Assembly (NCBI RefSeq): GCF_030272615.1
Contig: NC_081413.1
Location: 605,742,709-605,806,708, forward strand
Reading direction: 5' to 3'
Length of the DNA stretch: 64,000 bases
Source: Cryptomeria japonica
Lineage: Eukaryota; Streptophyta; Pinopsida; Cupressales; Cupressaceae
This document shows positions 10,472 to 22,411 of the stretch, piece after piece. The notes beneath the pieces were generated by a model. It saw only the letters and a list, made by a program, of their open reading frames with translations. It searched no databases and was not told the origin of the DNA. The position numbers and the translations under genes were made by a program. Within the stretch, counting starts at the first letter, position 1; every line of letters starts with the position of its first letter.

Positions 10472-13400
10472 CTAAGTATCTACCAGTGGGGGCATGCCTC
10501 CAAGCTAATCTCTGAGATATTCAAAAGTCTCCTTAGGCAAAGGTTTTGTGAAAATATCTGCAAGCTGCTCTTTAGTATTCACATAAACTAGTTTTATTTC
10601 TTTTGCTTCAACTTTTTCCCTTAGAAAATTCAGTTTGATAGAAACATGTTTTGTTTTAGAATGTAATACCGGATTCTTAGATATATCAATTGTTGCAATG
10701 TTATCACAATAGATAGTAATAGGTTCCTTTCATTTTACCTTTATGTCTTTCAACATTTTCTTAAGCCATAGTACCTGTGTACAGTTAGTTGCTACTGCAA
10801 CATATTCTGATTTTGCTTTTGATAAAGATGTACAACTTTGTTTCTTACTCAACCAAGAAACTAGTATGTTTCCAAGAAAGAATGCCCCGTCGATGGTGCT
10901 TTTTCTATCATCCACATCTCCTGGCCAATTTGCATCTGTGTATGCACACAATTCAAAGTTTTCATCTCTAGGATACCATAATCCAAGATTTATAGTGCCT
11001 AATAAGTACCAGAAAATCCTTTTTACTGCTGATTCATAATTTTCTCTAGGATTACTTTGAAATATTGAAATGATACATACTGCATTCATAATATCAGGTC
11101 TGGTTTGTGTCAAATATAGTAAACCTCCTATCATAGATTTGTATCTAGTTGGATTAACAGGTGTAGATTCGTCCCTTTGTGATAATTTGTCATTTGTTGT
11201 CATAGGTGTGCTTACCAGTTTAGAGTTCTCCATCCCAAATTTCTTTAGTAACTCTTTTAAGTATTTGGATTGACTCAAGAGTATACCTTTATCAGTCTAT
11301 GAAATCTGCAATCCTAAAAAGAATTTTATTTCTCCAATCATAGACATTTCAAATTCTTGCTGCATTTTAATAGAAAATTCCTTACATAATCCATCTTCTC
11401 CTCCAAAGATTATATCATCAACAAATACTTCTATAATTAATATGTCATCATTAGTTACTTTATAATATAAATTGTTGTCTACATTTCCTTTAGTAAAACC
11501 AATCTTTAAAAGATACTTATACAATCTTGCATATCAAGCTCTTGGAGCTTGTTTTAGTCCATACAGAGATTTCCTTAACCTGCAAACCATATCATTGTCA
11601 TCTATTAAGAAAAATCCATCAGGTTGTTCAATGTATACTTCCTCTTCAAGATCTCCATTCAAAAATGCTCATTTAATATTCATTTGATAAACTTTGTAGT
11701 TTGTGTGTGCTGCAAAAGCCAAAAATAATCTGACTACCTCAATTCTAGCTATTGGTGCAAAGGTTTCATTGTAATCAACTCCTTCTTTCTGAGAATATCC
11801 ATTACAAACTAGTCTTGCTTTATTTCTGACAACCTTACCATCTTCATTAAGTTTGTTTCTGAATACCCATTTGGTTCCAATTACATTTTTATCTTTAGGT
11901 CGGGGAACTAATGTCCAAGTGTTATTTTTCTCAATTTGTTCTAATTCTTCTTCCATAGCTTTAATCCAAAATTTATCTTCACATGCCTCATTAATTGATG
12001 ATGGTTCAATTTGAGAAATAAGACATACCTCTTCATTTGCCAATCTTCCTCTTGTCATAACTCCTTTAAACTTATTTCCAATTATCTGATCTGCAGAATG
12101 ATTCAGTCTTACATACCGGGGTGTCATTGTTTGTTGTTGTTCTTCAATTACTATGGGATCCTCAGATGATACCAAGGTAACTGGATCTTCATTCTGTATC
12201 AGTGGATTCAGTGTAGGTTCATTTGTCAAAATTTCTGTTGTCGGTTCAAAGTCTATATACCTTGAAGTTCCTCTGAATTGTTCATCAATCTTTACATTTG
12301 TACTTTAAACAATTTTTTGTAATCTTTTGTTAAAACATCTATATGCCTTGCTCTTAGATGAATAACGAAGAAATATTCCTTCATCACTTCTAGGATCAAA
12401 TTTTCCAATATACTCATCTCTTCAGATATAACATTTACTTCCAAAAATTTTGAAATAGTCATCAATAATTAGTATGAAATATCTATCACCTTGTAAGCTT
12501 TTAATTTTAGCTGGACCACATAAATCAGTATGAATTAAATCAAGAGCATTATTGGATTTTTTTGGAATACTTTTGTAACTAGCTCTAACTTGTTTTCCAA
12601 ATTGACATTCCTTACATACTGTATTCTAAGGTTTGACAATTTTAGGTAAATCTCTAACTGCCTTAGTAGTATTGATCTTTACCATGCAATCAAAGTTTAC
12701 ATGACAGAGTGTCTTATGCCATAACCAACTTTCATCTATATGTGCAATCAAGCATGTCTTTTCACTATTATTCAAATGAAAGATATTACCTCTAGTCTGA
12801 TTACCGGTTGCAATTTCTAAACCAGTTCAATTCATGATTTTGCATTTTCCATTTTTAAATTGTAACTCAAATCCTTTCTCAACTAATTGATCAACACTCA
12901 AAAGATTATGCTTTAAACCTTCAACATAGTAGACATTGTCAGTGTTATGCTTACCATCAAGAGATATTGAACCCTTACCTTTGATTGAACAAGCTTTGTC
13001 ATCTCCAAATCTCACTAAGTCTCCATTGTATTCTTGAAAGTTCAAGAATTTACCTTTGTCTCCTGTCATATGATGTGAGCATCCTGAATCAATGATCCAT
13101 TCATCCTTTACTTCAACTTTAGCTGCCAGGGATTGTTTTATCGGTTGCACTATAGGTGCTGGTTGATCTTCAGTTATAGCAACAAAAACCCATCCATTGT
13201 CTGTCGGATCTTCATTAGAATCATCAGTCACTCCTTCATCAACAATGTAACAAGATTTGTCTTTATTCTTCTTAAATCTGTATCTCTGATATTCAGGATT
13301 AGGCTTGTATGTTCTTCTAGCTTCTTCTCTTAGTCTAGCATGTCTATCAGGGCATCTTGAAGCCATATGACCAATCTTATTGCAGTTAAAACATTTAAAG

Positions 13401-14216
13401 GGTGATTTACCTTCATACTTACTTCCAACTGGACCTTTAGGCATTTTCCTTGCAAATAGTGCTTTAAGTTCTTCAAGTTCTTCATTTTCTTTCCTACTTT
13501 CTTCAAGTTCTCTTGCATAAAAGGCTTTCCAATCAAATTTGTCAAATGATAGAGCAGATGATGTTGATGCTTTAAAGGTCAAATATGTCTTAATAGTAGT
13601 AACAGGACCAAATTCTTCAATTTCAAAAGTTGAAAGTTTCCCAATTAATGTATCCCTAGTTATTGATGTATTAGGAATAGTTCTTAGCTCATTTATAGCA
13701 GTAACCTTCATTTTATATACCGGTGGAAATCCTCTTAAAACTTTTGAAACAATTTCATCCTCACTTAAGGTTCCTCCACAACATTTAATACCCAAAACAA
13801 TTTCATTTACTCTTTCCATAAAAGCAGAAATCCTTTCATCTTCTTCCATTTTTCAGATGTTCATACCTGACTCGGAAGCTTTCAAGTTTTGCAATTTTCA
13901 CTGTGGAATCTCCTTCATTCATTGTTTCCAAATGATCCCAAATAGCTTTAGTAGTAGACCTATCTGATAGTCCCATGATTTGTTGATCTGATAATGCGCT
14001 CAAAAGTGCTTCTCTTGCTTTGCAATCATTTTCCTCATCTTTAGTCAGGTTAGCTAGACTAGGTTGACCTTGTACAGGAACAATATAACCATTCTTTGTA
14101 ACTTCTCAGATGTCTTTTCCAATGTAATTTAGATGTGTCTCCATTTTGATCTTCCATATGCCATAGTTGGTTCCATCAAGTGAAGGACTGTCCTTCCTGA
14201 AATAATTGGTAGACAT
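10472..14216 (-). pseudogene. Copia-1b gag-pol with integrase core deleted
   Basis: The ATG at 14216-14214 follows the primer-binding site and starts a UBN2-type gag (DGTNYGIWKIKME). A TGA near 14110 replaces Trp, and a 1-nt shift occurs at about 13850. An intact zinc knuckle CFNCNKIGHMASRC lies at about 13351-13392, and protease IIDSGCSHHMTG at about 13056-13090. The integrase keeps HTDLCGP, but an in-frame deletion at about 12455 joins LIIDDY to FKIFGSKCYI. This removes roughly 150 residues with the second catalytic Asp and the Glu. RT follows, with FVDD at 11414-11422, and RNase H ends at ADIFTKPLPK with the stop at 10472-10474. Several Gln and Trp codons are stops, for example TAG in LQIS*TDKG. 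Confidence 0.88.
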
Positions 14217-14260
14217 TGGATCTCCTCAAGTTGTTAAACTTCTGCAAAAAGAGGACTAGG

Positions 14261-14273
14261 CTCTGATACCAAT
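14261..14273 (-). other. Primer-binding site of Copia-1b
   Basis: On the minus strand ATTGGTATCAGAG lies directly after the 5' LTR. It is complementary to the 3' end of plant initiator tRNA-Met, the usual primer for copia reverse transcription. Confidence 0.9.
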
Positions 14274-15327
14274 TGTTAGGTGTTGGGGACAACTGAGAGG
14301 GGGGAAGGGTGAATTAGTTGTATAATAATTACAAACCAAAAAAAACTTAAACAAATTACTTCTTAGTACCAGTGAGACAGTCTGTTATACCGGTGGATAG
14401 ATTAACAGATAAATGCAATACCGGTAAAGATTAATGCATGAAAATAAAAGACAAAGTTATCCACAACACACAACACCAATGTTTGTGCGTGGAAACCCTA
14501 TAAGGGGAAAAACCACGGTGGGAAACCTTACCCACAATTAGATGATACTACTGTAGATAGTAAGTTTACATAAATGGGGTCTACACATGCAGAAAGGCCA
14601 ACCGCCTAGAGCTCACTGCTCAATCACAAAATGGGAGTCACACTGATTATAGTTGGATGGTTAAATCCAATAGGAATGTACTGCACAAAATAGTATCTTC
14701 ATATGCTGGATTCAATACCAATGTAATGATGATATGATTTCACAAAAACCTAGCTTCACCTTCAAATGATGTCTGTGTGTATAGCTTTGCTTAATCTCTC
14801 ATATAATTTTACAAAAAACCTTCTTCGCATTCCACATTTGATCTTACAAATAAGATCTTACATTTATACCATAACCTAAGACCAATTTTAGTAGGTCGGC
14901 TCTACAAGATATTACAATAAAAACATTTTACAAACAATATAATATCCGATGCAATAACCGATTGAACATGTCGGTTTAATGAATTTACAACAATAATTAA
15001 TCATCTCCATAGCGTGCCATGTTGATCTGGAAAAGATAAACCTGTCGGTGTAACCCTAGACCTATTTGTCGGTAACAACAAATATGCAACTATGAATATA
15101 CCAATGAATAAAAATCTAGGACAAGATGTCCAAACGATGTCTTTGACATAACCATGTGTCTTCCATTCCATTCCAAGTGTCGGTGATCATTATATCTTGC
15201 CGGTGTACCATATACTAGTAACTATGCAATAGTTACTTGCTTGCCGGTGAATGCTGCTGGATCTCCAAAGTGCTAGTGTTTTAGTAGGTGTTGACATCAA
15301 TGACAAAACCATACTAAAATATCAACA
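14274..15327 (-). repeat. 5' LTR of Copia-1b (1,054 bp)
   Basis: On the minus strand it begins TGTTGATATTTTAG at 15327 and ends CACCTAACA at 14274, followed by the primer-binding site. It is flanked outside by ACCAC. It aligns with 9040-10090 and with the Copia-1a LTR at 585-1642. Confidence 0.9.
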
Positions 15328-15332
15328 ACCAC

Positions 15333-15521
15333 AACTAGTAATATCTTAATGAGAATCATCATCCAAGTACACCTTACCTCCATCAAAATATTCCTATTCA
15401 AAAAACAATCTCTATTAAAGGGTCGTATGAAAAGATGCACCTAAGTCAATTAACTATGCATTATTGCCTACATGAGTGACTAAATTCATAAATAAATCAT
15501 CACTATATTCCTTCTCAAACT
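15333..15521 (-). pseudogene. Copia-3 protease fragment
   Basis: This short minus-strand piece lies between two insertions. It has the copia protease pattern: LIDLGASFHTT, where the family has D-S/T-G-A-S, then a Trp-less EWF-like region, then YFDGGKVYLDDDSH. The Ser of the active-site DSG triplet is read as Leu, and there are several stops. It continues the gag piece at 27893-28599 on one side and the integrase piece ending at 9034 on the other, which ties the Copia-3 fragments together. Confidence 0.75.
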
Positions 15522-15526
15522 CATAA

Positions 15527-17041
15527 TGATAACTCAATAATAAAGAGTGAGTACCAAACCGGTACTGAGAGGGGGGGTGAATTAGTACAAACACAATATC
15601 TTATCCAAAACCGGTTTGACTGCAAATAGTGCACTTGACTGGAAAACACTAACACTGGTCTATACCAGATTACTATCGGTTAAGCACAATGAGACTGTGA
15701 AAGACATAAATCGGCAACACTTAGCTTTCCACACAACTTACACCCTCATTTCCACTTTATCCTTATGCATAAATAGGTAATCTACCATCAGAAATATAAT
15801 AACTTGCTAGTTCAACATAATTCACTAATTGACAGAAAATAACAAAGCATCTCATGAAAAGACATCACACATGACACACATATTTTTCAAGTGGAAACCC
15901 AATTGGGAAAAACCATGGTGGGGATGAATACCCACAAGCTATTCTTGAACTCTTTAGAAGTCCACTCTGTTAGTAGCCTAGTCTGGTTAAAGACTGTTAC
16001 AACAAGTTTTGTTAGGAACCAATCCTATTAGGAATCACCCAGTTAAGGGATGGCTAGAATACCCGGTTAAGGGTTAAACCCTGTTAAAGGTTACCTTGTC
16101 AGAGGATTTTATGAACTCAATGGCTTTGAGTCACCTCGTTAAAGGATTTACAACAAGCTAGTTAAATCTACCCTATTAAGGGATTTTCCAACTATTGAAG
16201 TGGTTAGAGATCAACAGATATTACAATGATTTGGTAATAGCACTCAATGCCAACGTAGATCTACTTTAGTTCCTTCCTTCTGCGCACACACTCTGCAGGT
16301 ATCAATTCTCTTATTTGGTCTGGCAAGAATCACATATCTCTGCACTTAGATACACACACAACATTTGCCAACAACCTCAACATGAAACACAGCATCAACC
16401 TTATAGGAAATAGATAGGTCGGTAGCATAAACCCCTAAACCCTAAACATTTAGGTTAAGCAATTTACTCGGTTCAATCCTAACCATTGAACACTTTGCAT
16501 TGAATACAACAATCTTGAATAAATCTCAAGACATTCTCCATCGTTCATTCTTCACTGCTTCATGGAGGCGATAACCCATGACGCATTCTCCACCATTTAT
16601 AGAGACTTCGCACATTCCCGGGATAGATAGGATCAGTCTCCTTCATGCAAGACCCTTCATGCGCACAAGTCAAATCGTGGTAACATAATCTATTCTGCAT
16701 TACAATGCTAACTCATCACATGATGTCATTGGTTGAAACACATAGGTATAGAACACTTCAACCAGAAACCCTGAAGCTAAGACTACCAACTGATAGTCAT
16801 ACCATATGAAACCTTGATAGAAAACATTCCATATACCGGTTCACATTTCAACATACCGGTTCACTTGGACAAACATACCGCTTCACCTTTTGCACATATA
16901 CTGGTTCACAACATCATACTGGATCTCTTTGCTAGTTGCTTAACTTCAATATACCGGTTCACTCCTTAGCATATTGACATCAATGACAACATACAATATC
17001 ATCATGTCATCATGTCATCATATTTTGCACATATGCCAACA
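15527..17041 (-). repeat. 3' LTR of Copia-2a (1,515 bp)
   Basis: On the minus strand it starts TGTTGGCATATGTGC at 17041, next to a G-rich polypurine tract, and ends GAGTTATCA at 15527. It aligns with the split 5' LTR. A TATAAAT box lies at 16595-16601 on the minus strand. The hairpin module shared by the copia LTRs is at about 15888-15925. The region around 16020-16200 is rich in short repeats related to GTTAAAGGATT. Confidence 0.88.
16595..16601 (-). promoter_or_regulatory. TATA-like box in Copia-2a LTR
   Basis: TATAAAT on the minus strand lies about 440 bp into the LTR, a usual place for an LTR promoter. In the 5' LTR the corresponding site near 27450 reads GTAAAT, so that copy appears weakened. 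Confidence 0.4.
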
Positions 17042-17287
17042 ATCTCCCCCTTTGGCATTGATGGCAATATACAAACATATTGCTCAGCATCACATCTTCT
17101 CCCTATTATTGTAGATATCTTCTCCACTTCACATCTTCTCCCCCTTTGACAACAATGCCAAAGTGGAGGCACAAGTTGCCCTGCTCCATTATGTTGCTCC
17201 CCCTAAGGAGTAGCATCCTTCAACACATCAATCCTAAAAAGATATATCAATGTAAGACCTGACTGATGTGGAGCACAGACCTTTAGT

Positions 17288-20200
17288 TTACCTCTTGAAG
17301 GGGCAACACCCCTAATTCACCTCTCAAATAGGTAAATGTAGCCTTTGGTAGAGGCTTGGTGAATATGTCTGCTAACTGCTCCTTACTAGAAACATGTTCC
17401 AATACCACCTCTTTCTTCTAAACCTTTTCCCTCAAGAAATGATACTTGAGTTCAAAATGTTTGGTTCTAGCATGTAAAACTGGATTCTTGGAGATGTTAA
17501 TCGCACTTGTGTTGTCACAAAATATACTTACCGGTTCAGATATAGGAACTTTGAAGCCATTCAATACATGCTTCATCCAAATAGTCTTGGTGCAGTTCAT
17601 AAAAATTGCAACATACTTCACTTCCACTATAGGCTGAGAGATACAACTCTGGTTTTTACTCATCCATGAGACCAATCTTCCACTAAGAAAGAATGCACCA
17701 CTAGTGGTGCTCTTCGTCTCATCCACATTACCAGCCCAATCAGCATCTGTGAACACTCTTAGGTTGAAATCATTATTGTACAGATACTATAATCCAAAGT
17801 CAATAGTTCCCTTCAGATATCTAAGAATCCGCTTGACTGCTACCAAGTGGGATTCTCTTGGGCTTTTTTGGAACCGAGTGGTAATGCCTACTGCATGTGC
17901 AATGTCCAGTCTGCTATGCACTACATAATGCAACTTACCAATCATTGATTAGTATTCCTTCTCATTTACCAACGTTGAGTCATCCTCTTTTGATAGTTTA
18001 CAACTAGTCACCATTGGTGTACCAACCAGTTTGTTGTCTTCCATGCCAAAGGTTTTCAACACCTCTTTGACATACTTGGACTGAGTGATAAAGATTCCAT
18101 CTTCCATTTACTAAATCTGCAGTCCAATGAAGAACTTAATCTCCCCTATGAGTGACATCTCAAATTCCTTTTTCATCTCATTTGCAAAGTCATGACTCAT
18201 CTTGTCACCTCCACCAAAAATTATTTCATCTACAAATACTTCACATATCAGAATATGATCTCCTTCTGATTTCAAGTAGATATTGCTATCTTCACTTGTT
18301 CTTTCAAATCCAATCTTTACAAGATGGGAGTGCTAGTGTTCATACCATGCTCTAGGTGCCTGCTTTAATCCATACAAGGCTTTATGTAGCCTACACACCA
18401 TGTCACTGTCTTCTGATAGGGAAAACCCATCTGGTTTCTCTATATACACCTCCTCTTCAAGTATTCCATTTAGGAATTCAATTTGGTATAACTTGAATCC
18501 TTTAAAATCTGCATGTGCAAGAATCATACAAACTCCTTCCAATCTGGCTACTCGAGCAAAGGTTTCTCCATAGTCTTCTCCTTCTTCTTGAGCATATCCT
18601 TTACACACTAGTCTGGCTTTGTTCCCTACCACTGTGCCATCCTCATTCAACTTATTTCTAAAGACCCATTTGGTCCAATGATATTTTTATGCTCTGATCT
18701 AGGTACCAAAGACCATGTACCATTCTTTTCTATATGATCAAGTTCCTCTTCCATTGCCTTGATCCAATCTTCATCTTTATGTGCCTCTTTGAATGATTTA
18801 GGCTCAAATTCAGAGATCATACATGAGTTTTCTCTGACCTTTCTTCTTGTAAGGATTCCTGCATCCTTGTCTCCTATGATCTGCTTTGGATCATGATTGA
18901 GTTTGACATACCTAGGTATGTTCTTAACACATTCCTCTTACTTTTATTCTTCATTCTCATCTTCATCAGCATCAGCATCCACCGGTGTAGGAGCACAATT
19001 ACTGGTACTGGGCTGATTTGCAATTGGTTCCCAGAAGGTTACTACCGGTTCATCTCCTACTTTCTCACTGTCAGTTTCCTCAGGTTTCTCAAAGTTTTCA
19101 TCAACTCTAACATTGATGCTTTCAATAATTCTCTGAGTCCTATTGTTGAAACATTTGAGAGCTTTACTCTTGGTGGAATATCCTAGGAATATACCCTCAT
19201 CACATTTTGCATTGAACTTGCTCTGATGTTCACTCCTCTTGATATAACATTTGCTACCAAACACTCTAAAGTAGCGTACCACTGATGTCTTACTGGTCCA
19301 ATACTCATAAGGAGTCTTATCCTTACCTTTCATGATGAGTACCTGGTTCATTGTGTAGACTACAATGCTCACCGCTTCTCTCCAAAAGGTGTGAGCAACC
19401 TTTCCTTGGATCAACATAGTTCTAGCCGCTTCAACCACAGTCCCGTTGTTCCTCTCTGCTAAGCCATTTTGTTGTGGAGTCCGGGGGGCAGACAGTTGCC
19501 TCTTGATGCCATTCTCTTCACAATATTTTTTGAATTCACTGGAAGTGAATTCCCCTCCTTGATCAGTTCTAAGGCATTTGATTCTAATACCACTTTCCTT
19601 TTCTACTAGTGCTCTGAAAGCTTTGAACTTTCCAAAGGCTTCAAACTTGTCCTTCAATAATGTGACCCACATCATTCTTGAGCAATCATCTATAAGAATC
19701 ATAAAATACCTATCTCCTTGCACTCTCCTAGTTTTCATAGGACCACACAAATTAGTATGCACAAGATCAAGTAAATTGTCTGTAGTGAAAGGTTTACCTT
19801 TGAAGGTTGAGGAAGACATTTTCCCCAGTTGACACTCTCTATACAAAGGATTTTTTGGTTTTCTCAGCATAGGCAACCCTCTAACTACCTTGATCTTACT
19901 GGCCTTCACAATATTGTCAAAGTTTACATGGCAGAGTCTCCTATGCCATATCCAGCTATCCTCAAACTTTGCCATAAGACATGTACTGACATTATCATTT
20001 AGCTGAAATAGGTTACCTTTGGTTTGCATACTGGTAGCCATCAGTTCACCATTCTTTCCTTTGATTTTGCACACTCCTTTTTTGAATACAAGAGTGAGTC
20101 CATTATCAATCAGTTGAGCAACACTCAAAAGGTTGTGCCTAAGACCTTCTACCTAACACACATTGTCAACACTACTTCTTCCATTCAGAGAGATGGCCCC

Positions 20201-21361
20201 TCTGCCTTTCACCATACATGGTGCATCATTACCAAAATGAACCACACCACCATCATACTCTTCCAGAGATAGAAACTTACTCTGGTCACCAGGCATATGG
20301 TAAGAACAACCACTATCAATAATCCACTCATTGGAATTATCAAAGTGAGAGACAAGACCCTTCTTGTCTGACACGTCTTCCTTGACTACTACAAACACAA
20401 TATCTTCATTTTCTTCATCTTTTGATTCCTCATCAGTGACACCTTCATCACTTGCTATAAAATAATTTCTCCGGTTTCCTCCTTTGAACTTCTTGAACCT
20501 CTCTGGTTTATCCTTGTTGTCACCATTAGGGTAGTTTACAGCAATGTGTCCTATCCAGTTATAAGAAAAGCTATTCAAAAGAAGCTTACCTCTATATTTA
20601 CTGGTTCCCTTGGGAAGTCTCTTGGCAAGAAGAGTTTCAAATTCCATCAGGATCTCCTCATCATCCATTTCTCTACTTTGTCTTGTTTCACCACTAGTAC
20701 TGGCTTCTTTGCCTTTTCTAGATGGTGCAGCAGATGCTCTAAAGGCTGATTCAACCTTCTAAATACTGCCATCATAATTATTTAGCTCATAAGTTGTTAA
20801 CTTTGCAATGATGGAGTTCAGGGATACCTTTGTCTTGTCTATAGACCTCAACTCCTAAATGGCAGCAACCCTTATTACATAGATTGGTAGTAAGGATCTC
20901 AAAACTTTGCTAACAATAGTGGAATCTTCCATTTTACCACCTACACTCTTGATATCTCCAACAACAGTCTTGATTCTTATTCCATATTGTTGAATAGTTT
21001 CTCCTTCAACCATCTACATGTCTTCAAACTTTCCCCTAAGGCTTTCTTCCTTAGCTTGTTTCACATACTCATCACTGCCATAGATATTCTCAAGGGCATC
21101 TCATACTTCTTTGGGATTCTCTTTGTCCTGAACATCAATAAACTCAATGTCAAATAAGCTGCTAATTAGGGCTTCCATGACTTGCCCATTCTCCTGAATC
21201 TCTCTATTTTGATCATCGATGAGAGTACTGGTAGGGATAACATAAGAATTCTCAACATAGCTCCAATGTTGAGCACCCATGCTTCTAATGTATATCTTCA
21301 TTCTATCATTCCAGATTTTAAAGTTGTCTTTGTTGAACTTTGGACCTTCCCTTTTCATCAT
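17288..21361 (-). pseudogene. Copia-2a gag-pol (broken)
   Basis: Gag starts at the ATG pair near 21361 (MMKREGPKFN). The zinc knuckle at about 20535-20580 has lost its Cys residues (it reads SFSYNWIGH), so RNA binding is probably gone. Protease has IIDSGCSYHM (about 20310). The longest open stretch, 18944-20128, covers GAG-pre-integrase and integrase: HTNLCGP, where the first catalytic Asp is Asn, then RTDQGGEF and NGLAERNN. RT (about 18120-18780) contains FVDEIIFGG, so the second Asp of the FVDD box is Glu. RNase H (17418-17756) has FTDADWAG and IFCDNTSA. TAG stops replace Gln at several places, including two in a row (TAG TAA) near 18110. The stop is at 17288-17290. Confidence 0.87.
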
Positions 21362-21419
21362 TAGAGTAGGATCTTTACCTCAAGTGGTTAAGCTTACAAC
21401 ATAGAGGACCTAGAGGATG

Positions 21420-21432
21420 CTCCGATACCAAT
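21420..21432 (-). other. Primer-binding site of Copia-2a
   Basis: On the minus strand ATTGGTATCGGAG follows the 5' LTR. It differs from the initiator tRNA-Met site of the neighbouring families by one A-to-G change. Confidence 0.8.
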
Positions 21433-21699
21433 TAATAACTTAATGATAAACAGTGAGTACCAAACCAGTACTGAGAGGGGGGGTGAATTAGTATAGACAC
21501 TGTTGAACACTATATTTGAAATAAAAAAATCTTCCCATAGGCGTGAAAAAAACTACAAGATCATCGGCCAAAATATCATGTCGAGCATCTCGAAAGGAGT
21601 TTCACCGAAAGAATACTTTCATCAAAATGGAACATGACGTGTAAAACACTATGTAAGATATCTTCGGCGGAATATCTCTTTCAATAAATAAAAGAAGCC

Positions 21700-22120
21700 G
21701 CTCATCGATACTCTAGTTTCATCGAAAAGTGAAAAGCAAAAAGAAAAAGGTGAAGTCGAAGAAATACAACTGCCGAAGAGACTTAAAAAACATTCATCGA
21801 AAAGCAAATCTCATCGATAACATTATATCGAACAAAAATAGAGGGGCTTTATCGATAAAAAGGACATCAAAGAAAAAAGGCTTTCGGAGGGCTTGCATGA
21901 ACTTTCACCGAAGAACAGAACTCATCAAAATATGATTTCGATGAAACTCACGAATGACTCATCGAAGGAAAGTTCATCGAAGAAAAGATGATTTCGAGGA
22001 GACTAGAAAATGGTTTTTCGACATAGGCCATCCGCCGATAAGGTGATATCGATGAAAGTGAACTTTCAATGAAAGATCAAAGTATTCAGCCGAAGACAAG
22101 GGTTTCATCGAAAACTCGAT
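21700..22120. repeat. Dense TCATCGA / TCGATGA motif cluster
   Basis: The heptamer TCATCGA occurs at 21702, 21719, 21794, 21811, 21959, 21974 and 22105, with inverted TCGATGA at about 21938 and 22049. Many one-off variants fill the gaps, such as ATCGATAAA, TTCACCGAA and ATCGAACAA. Most copies are followed by AAA or AAG. The surrounding coding part lacks this density. It could be a protein-binding array or the remains of a short-unit satellite. Confidence 0.65.
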
Positions 22121-22220
22121 TCACGATCATTTCAGTTGAACAGTACTTCCCGCGAAGGAGTTAAAAGCCCGAGTGGAGAATGTCACATCTGCAATTAAGT
22201 TTAAACATTTGAGTAGCCAT

Positions 22221-22226
22221 TATAAA
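22221..22226 (+). promoter_or_regulatory. TATA-like box upstream of the Element X frame
   Basis: TATAAA lies about 190 bp before the ATG at 22412. It follows the motif cluster and fits a plant core promoter. A possible splice donor GTAAGT sits at 22381 within the leader. Confidence 0.45.
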
Positions 22227-22411
22227 CACAGAGACATTAACTGTGCACAAGTTGCCCATACAATTGCAGCTGAATTGATCGAATTTTCATAAGAACCAGA
22301 TTAATGCCAAAAGGCGGAAAATTGCAAGGAGTTTGCTGAAGTTCGTAAGCAACAATCAGAAGAGCTCGACAGTTCTCCAAGTAAGTGTGATTTCTCGTGT
22401 TAATTGAAATT

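Larger units (their letters stand above)
9040..15327 (-). mobile_element. Copia-1b: complete Ty1/copia copy with both LTRs
   Basis: This is a structurally complete 6.29-kb element on the minus strand: 5' LTR 14274-15327, primer-binding site, gag-pol, polypurine tract (10091-10102) and 3' LTR 9040-10090. It is flanked by the perfect 5-bp duplication ACCAC at 9035-9039 and 15328-15332. Removing the element and one duplication rejoins the Copia-3 frame between protease and integrase. Its coding part has stops, one frameshift and an integrase deletion, so it is defective. Confidence 0.92.

Noticed and set aside
10743-11273. Plus-strand open frames over the Copia-1b RT region
   Set aside because: They mirror the minus-strand RT/RNase H frame, which has clear motifs. 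The plus frames have no family pattern.
14261-14273. tRNA gene sequence
   Set aside because: This and the sites at 54586 and 60308 are only short primer-binding sites complementary to a tRNA end; no tRNA gene is present.
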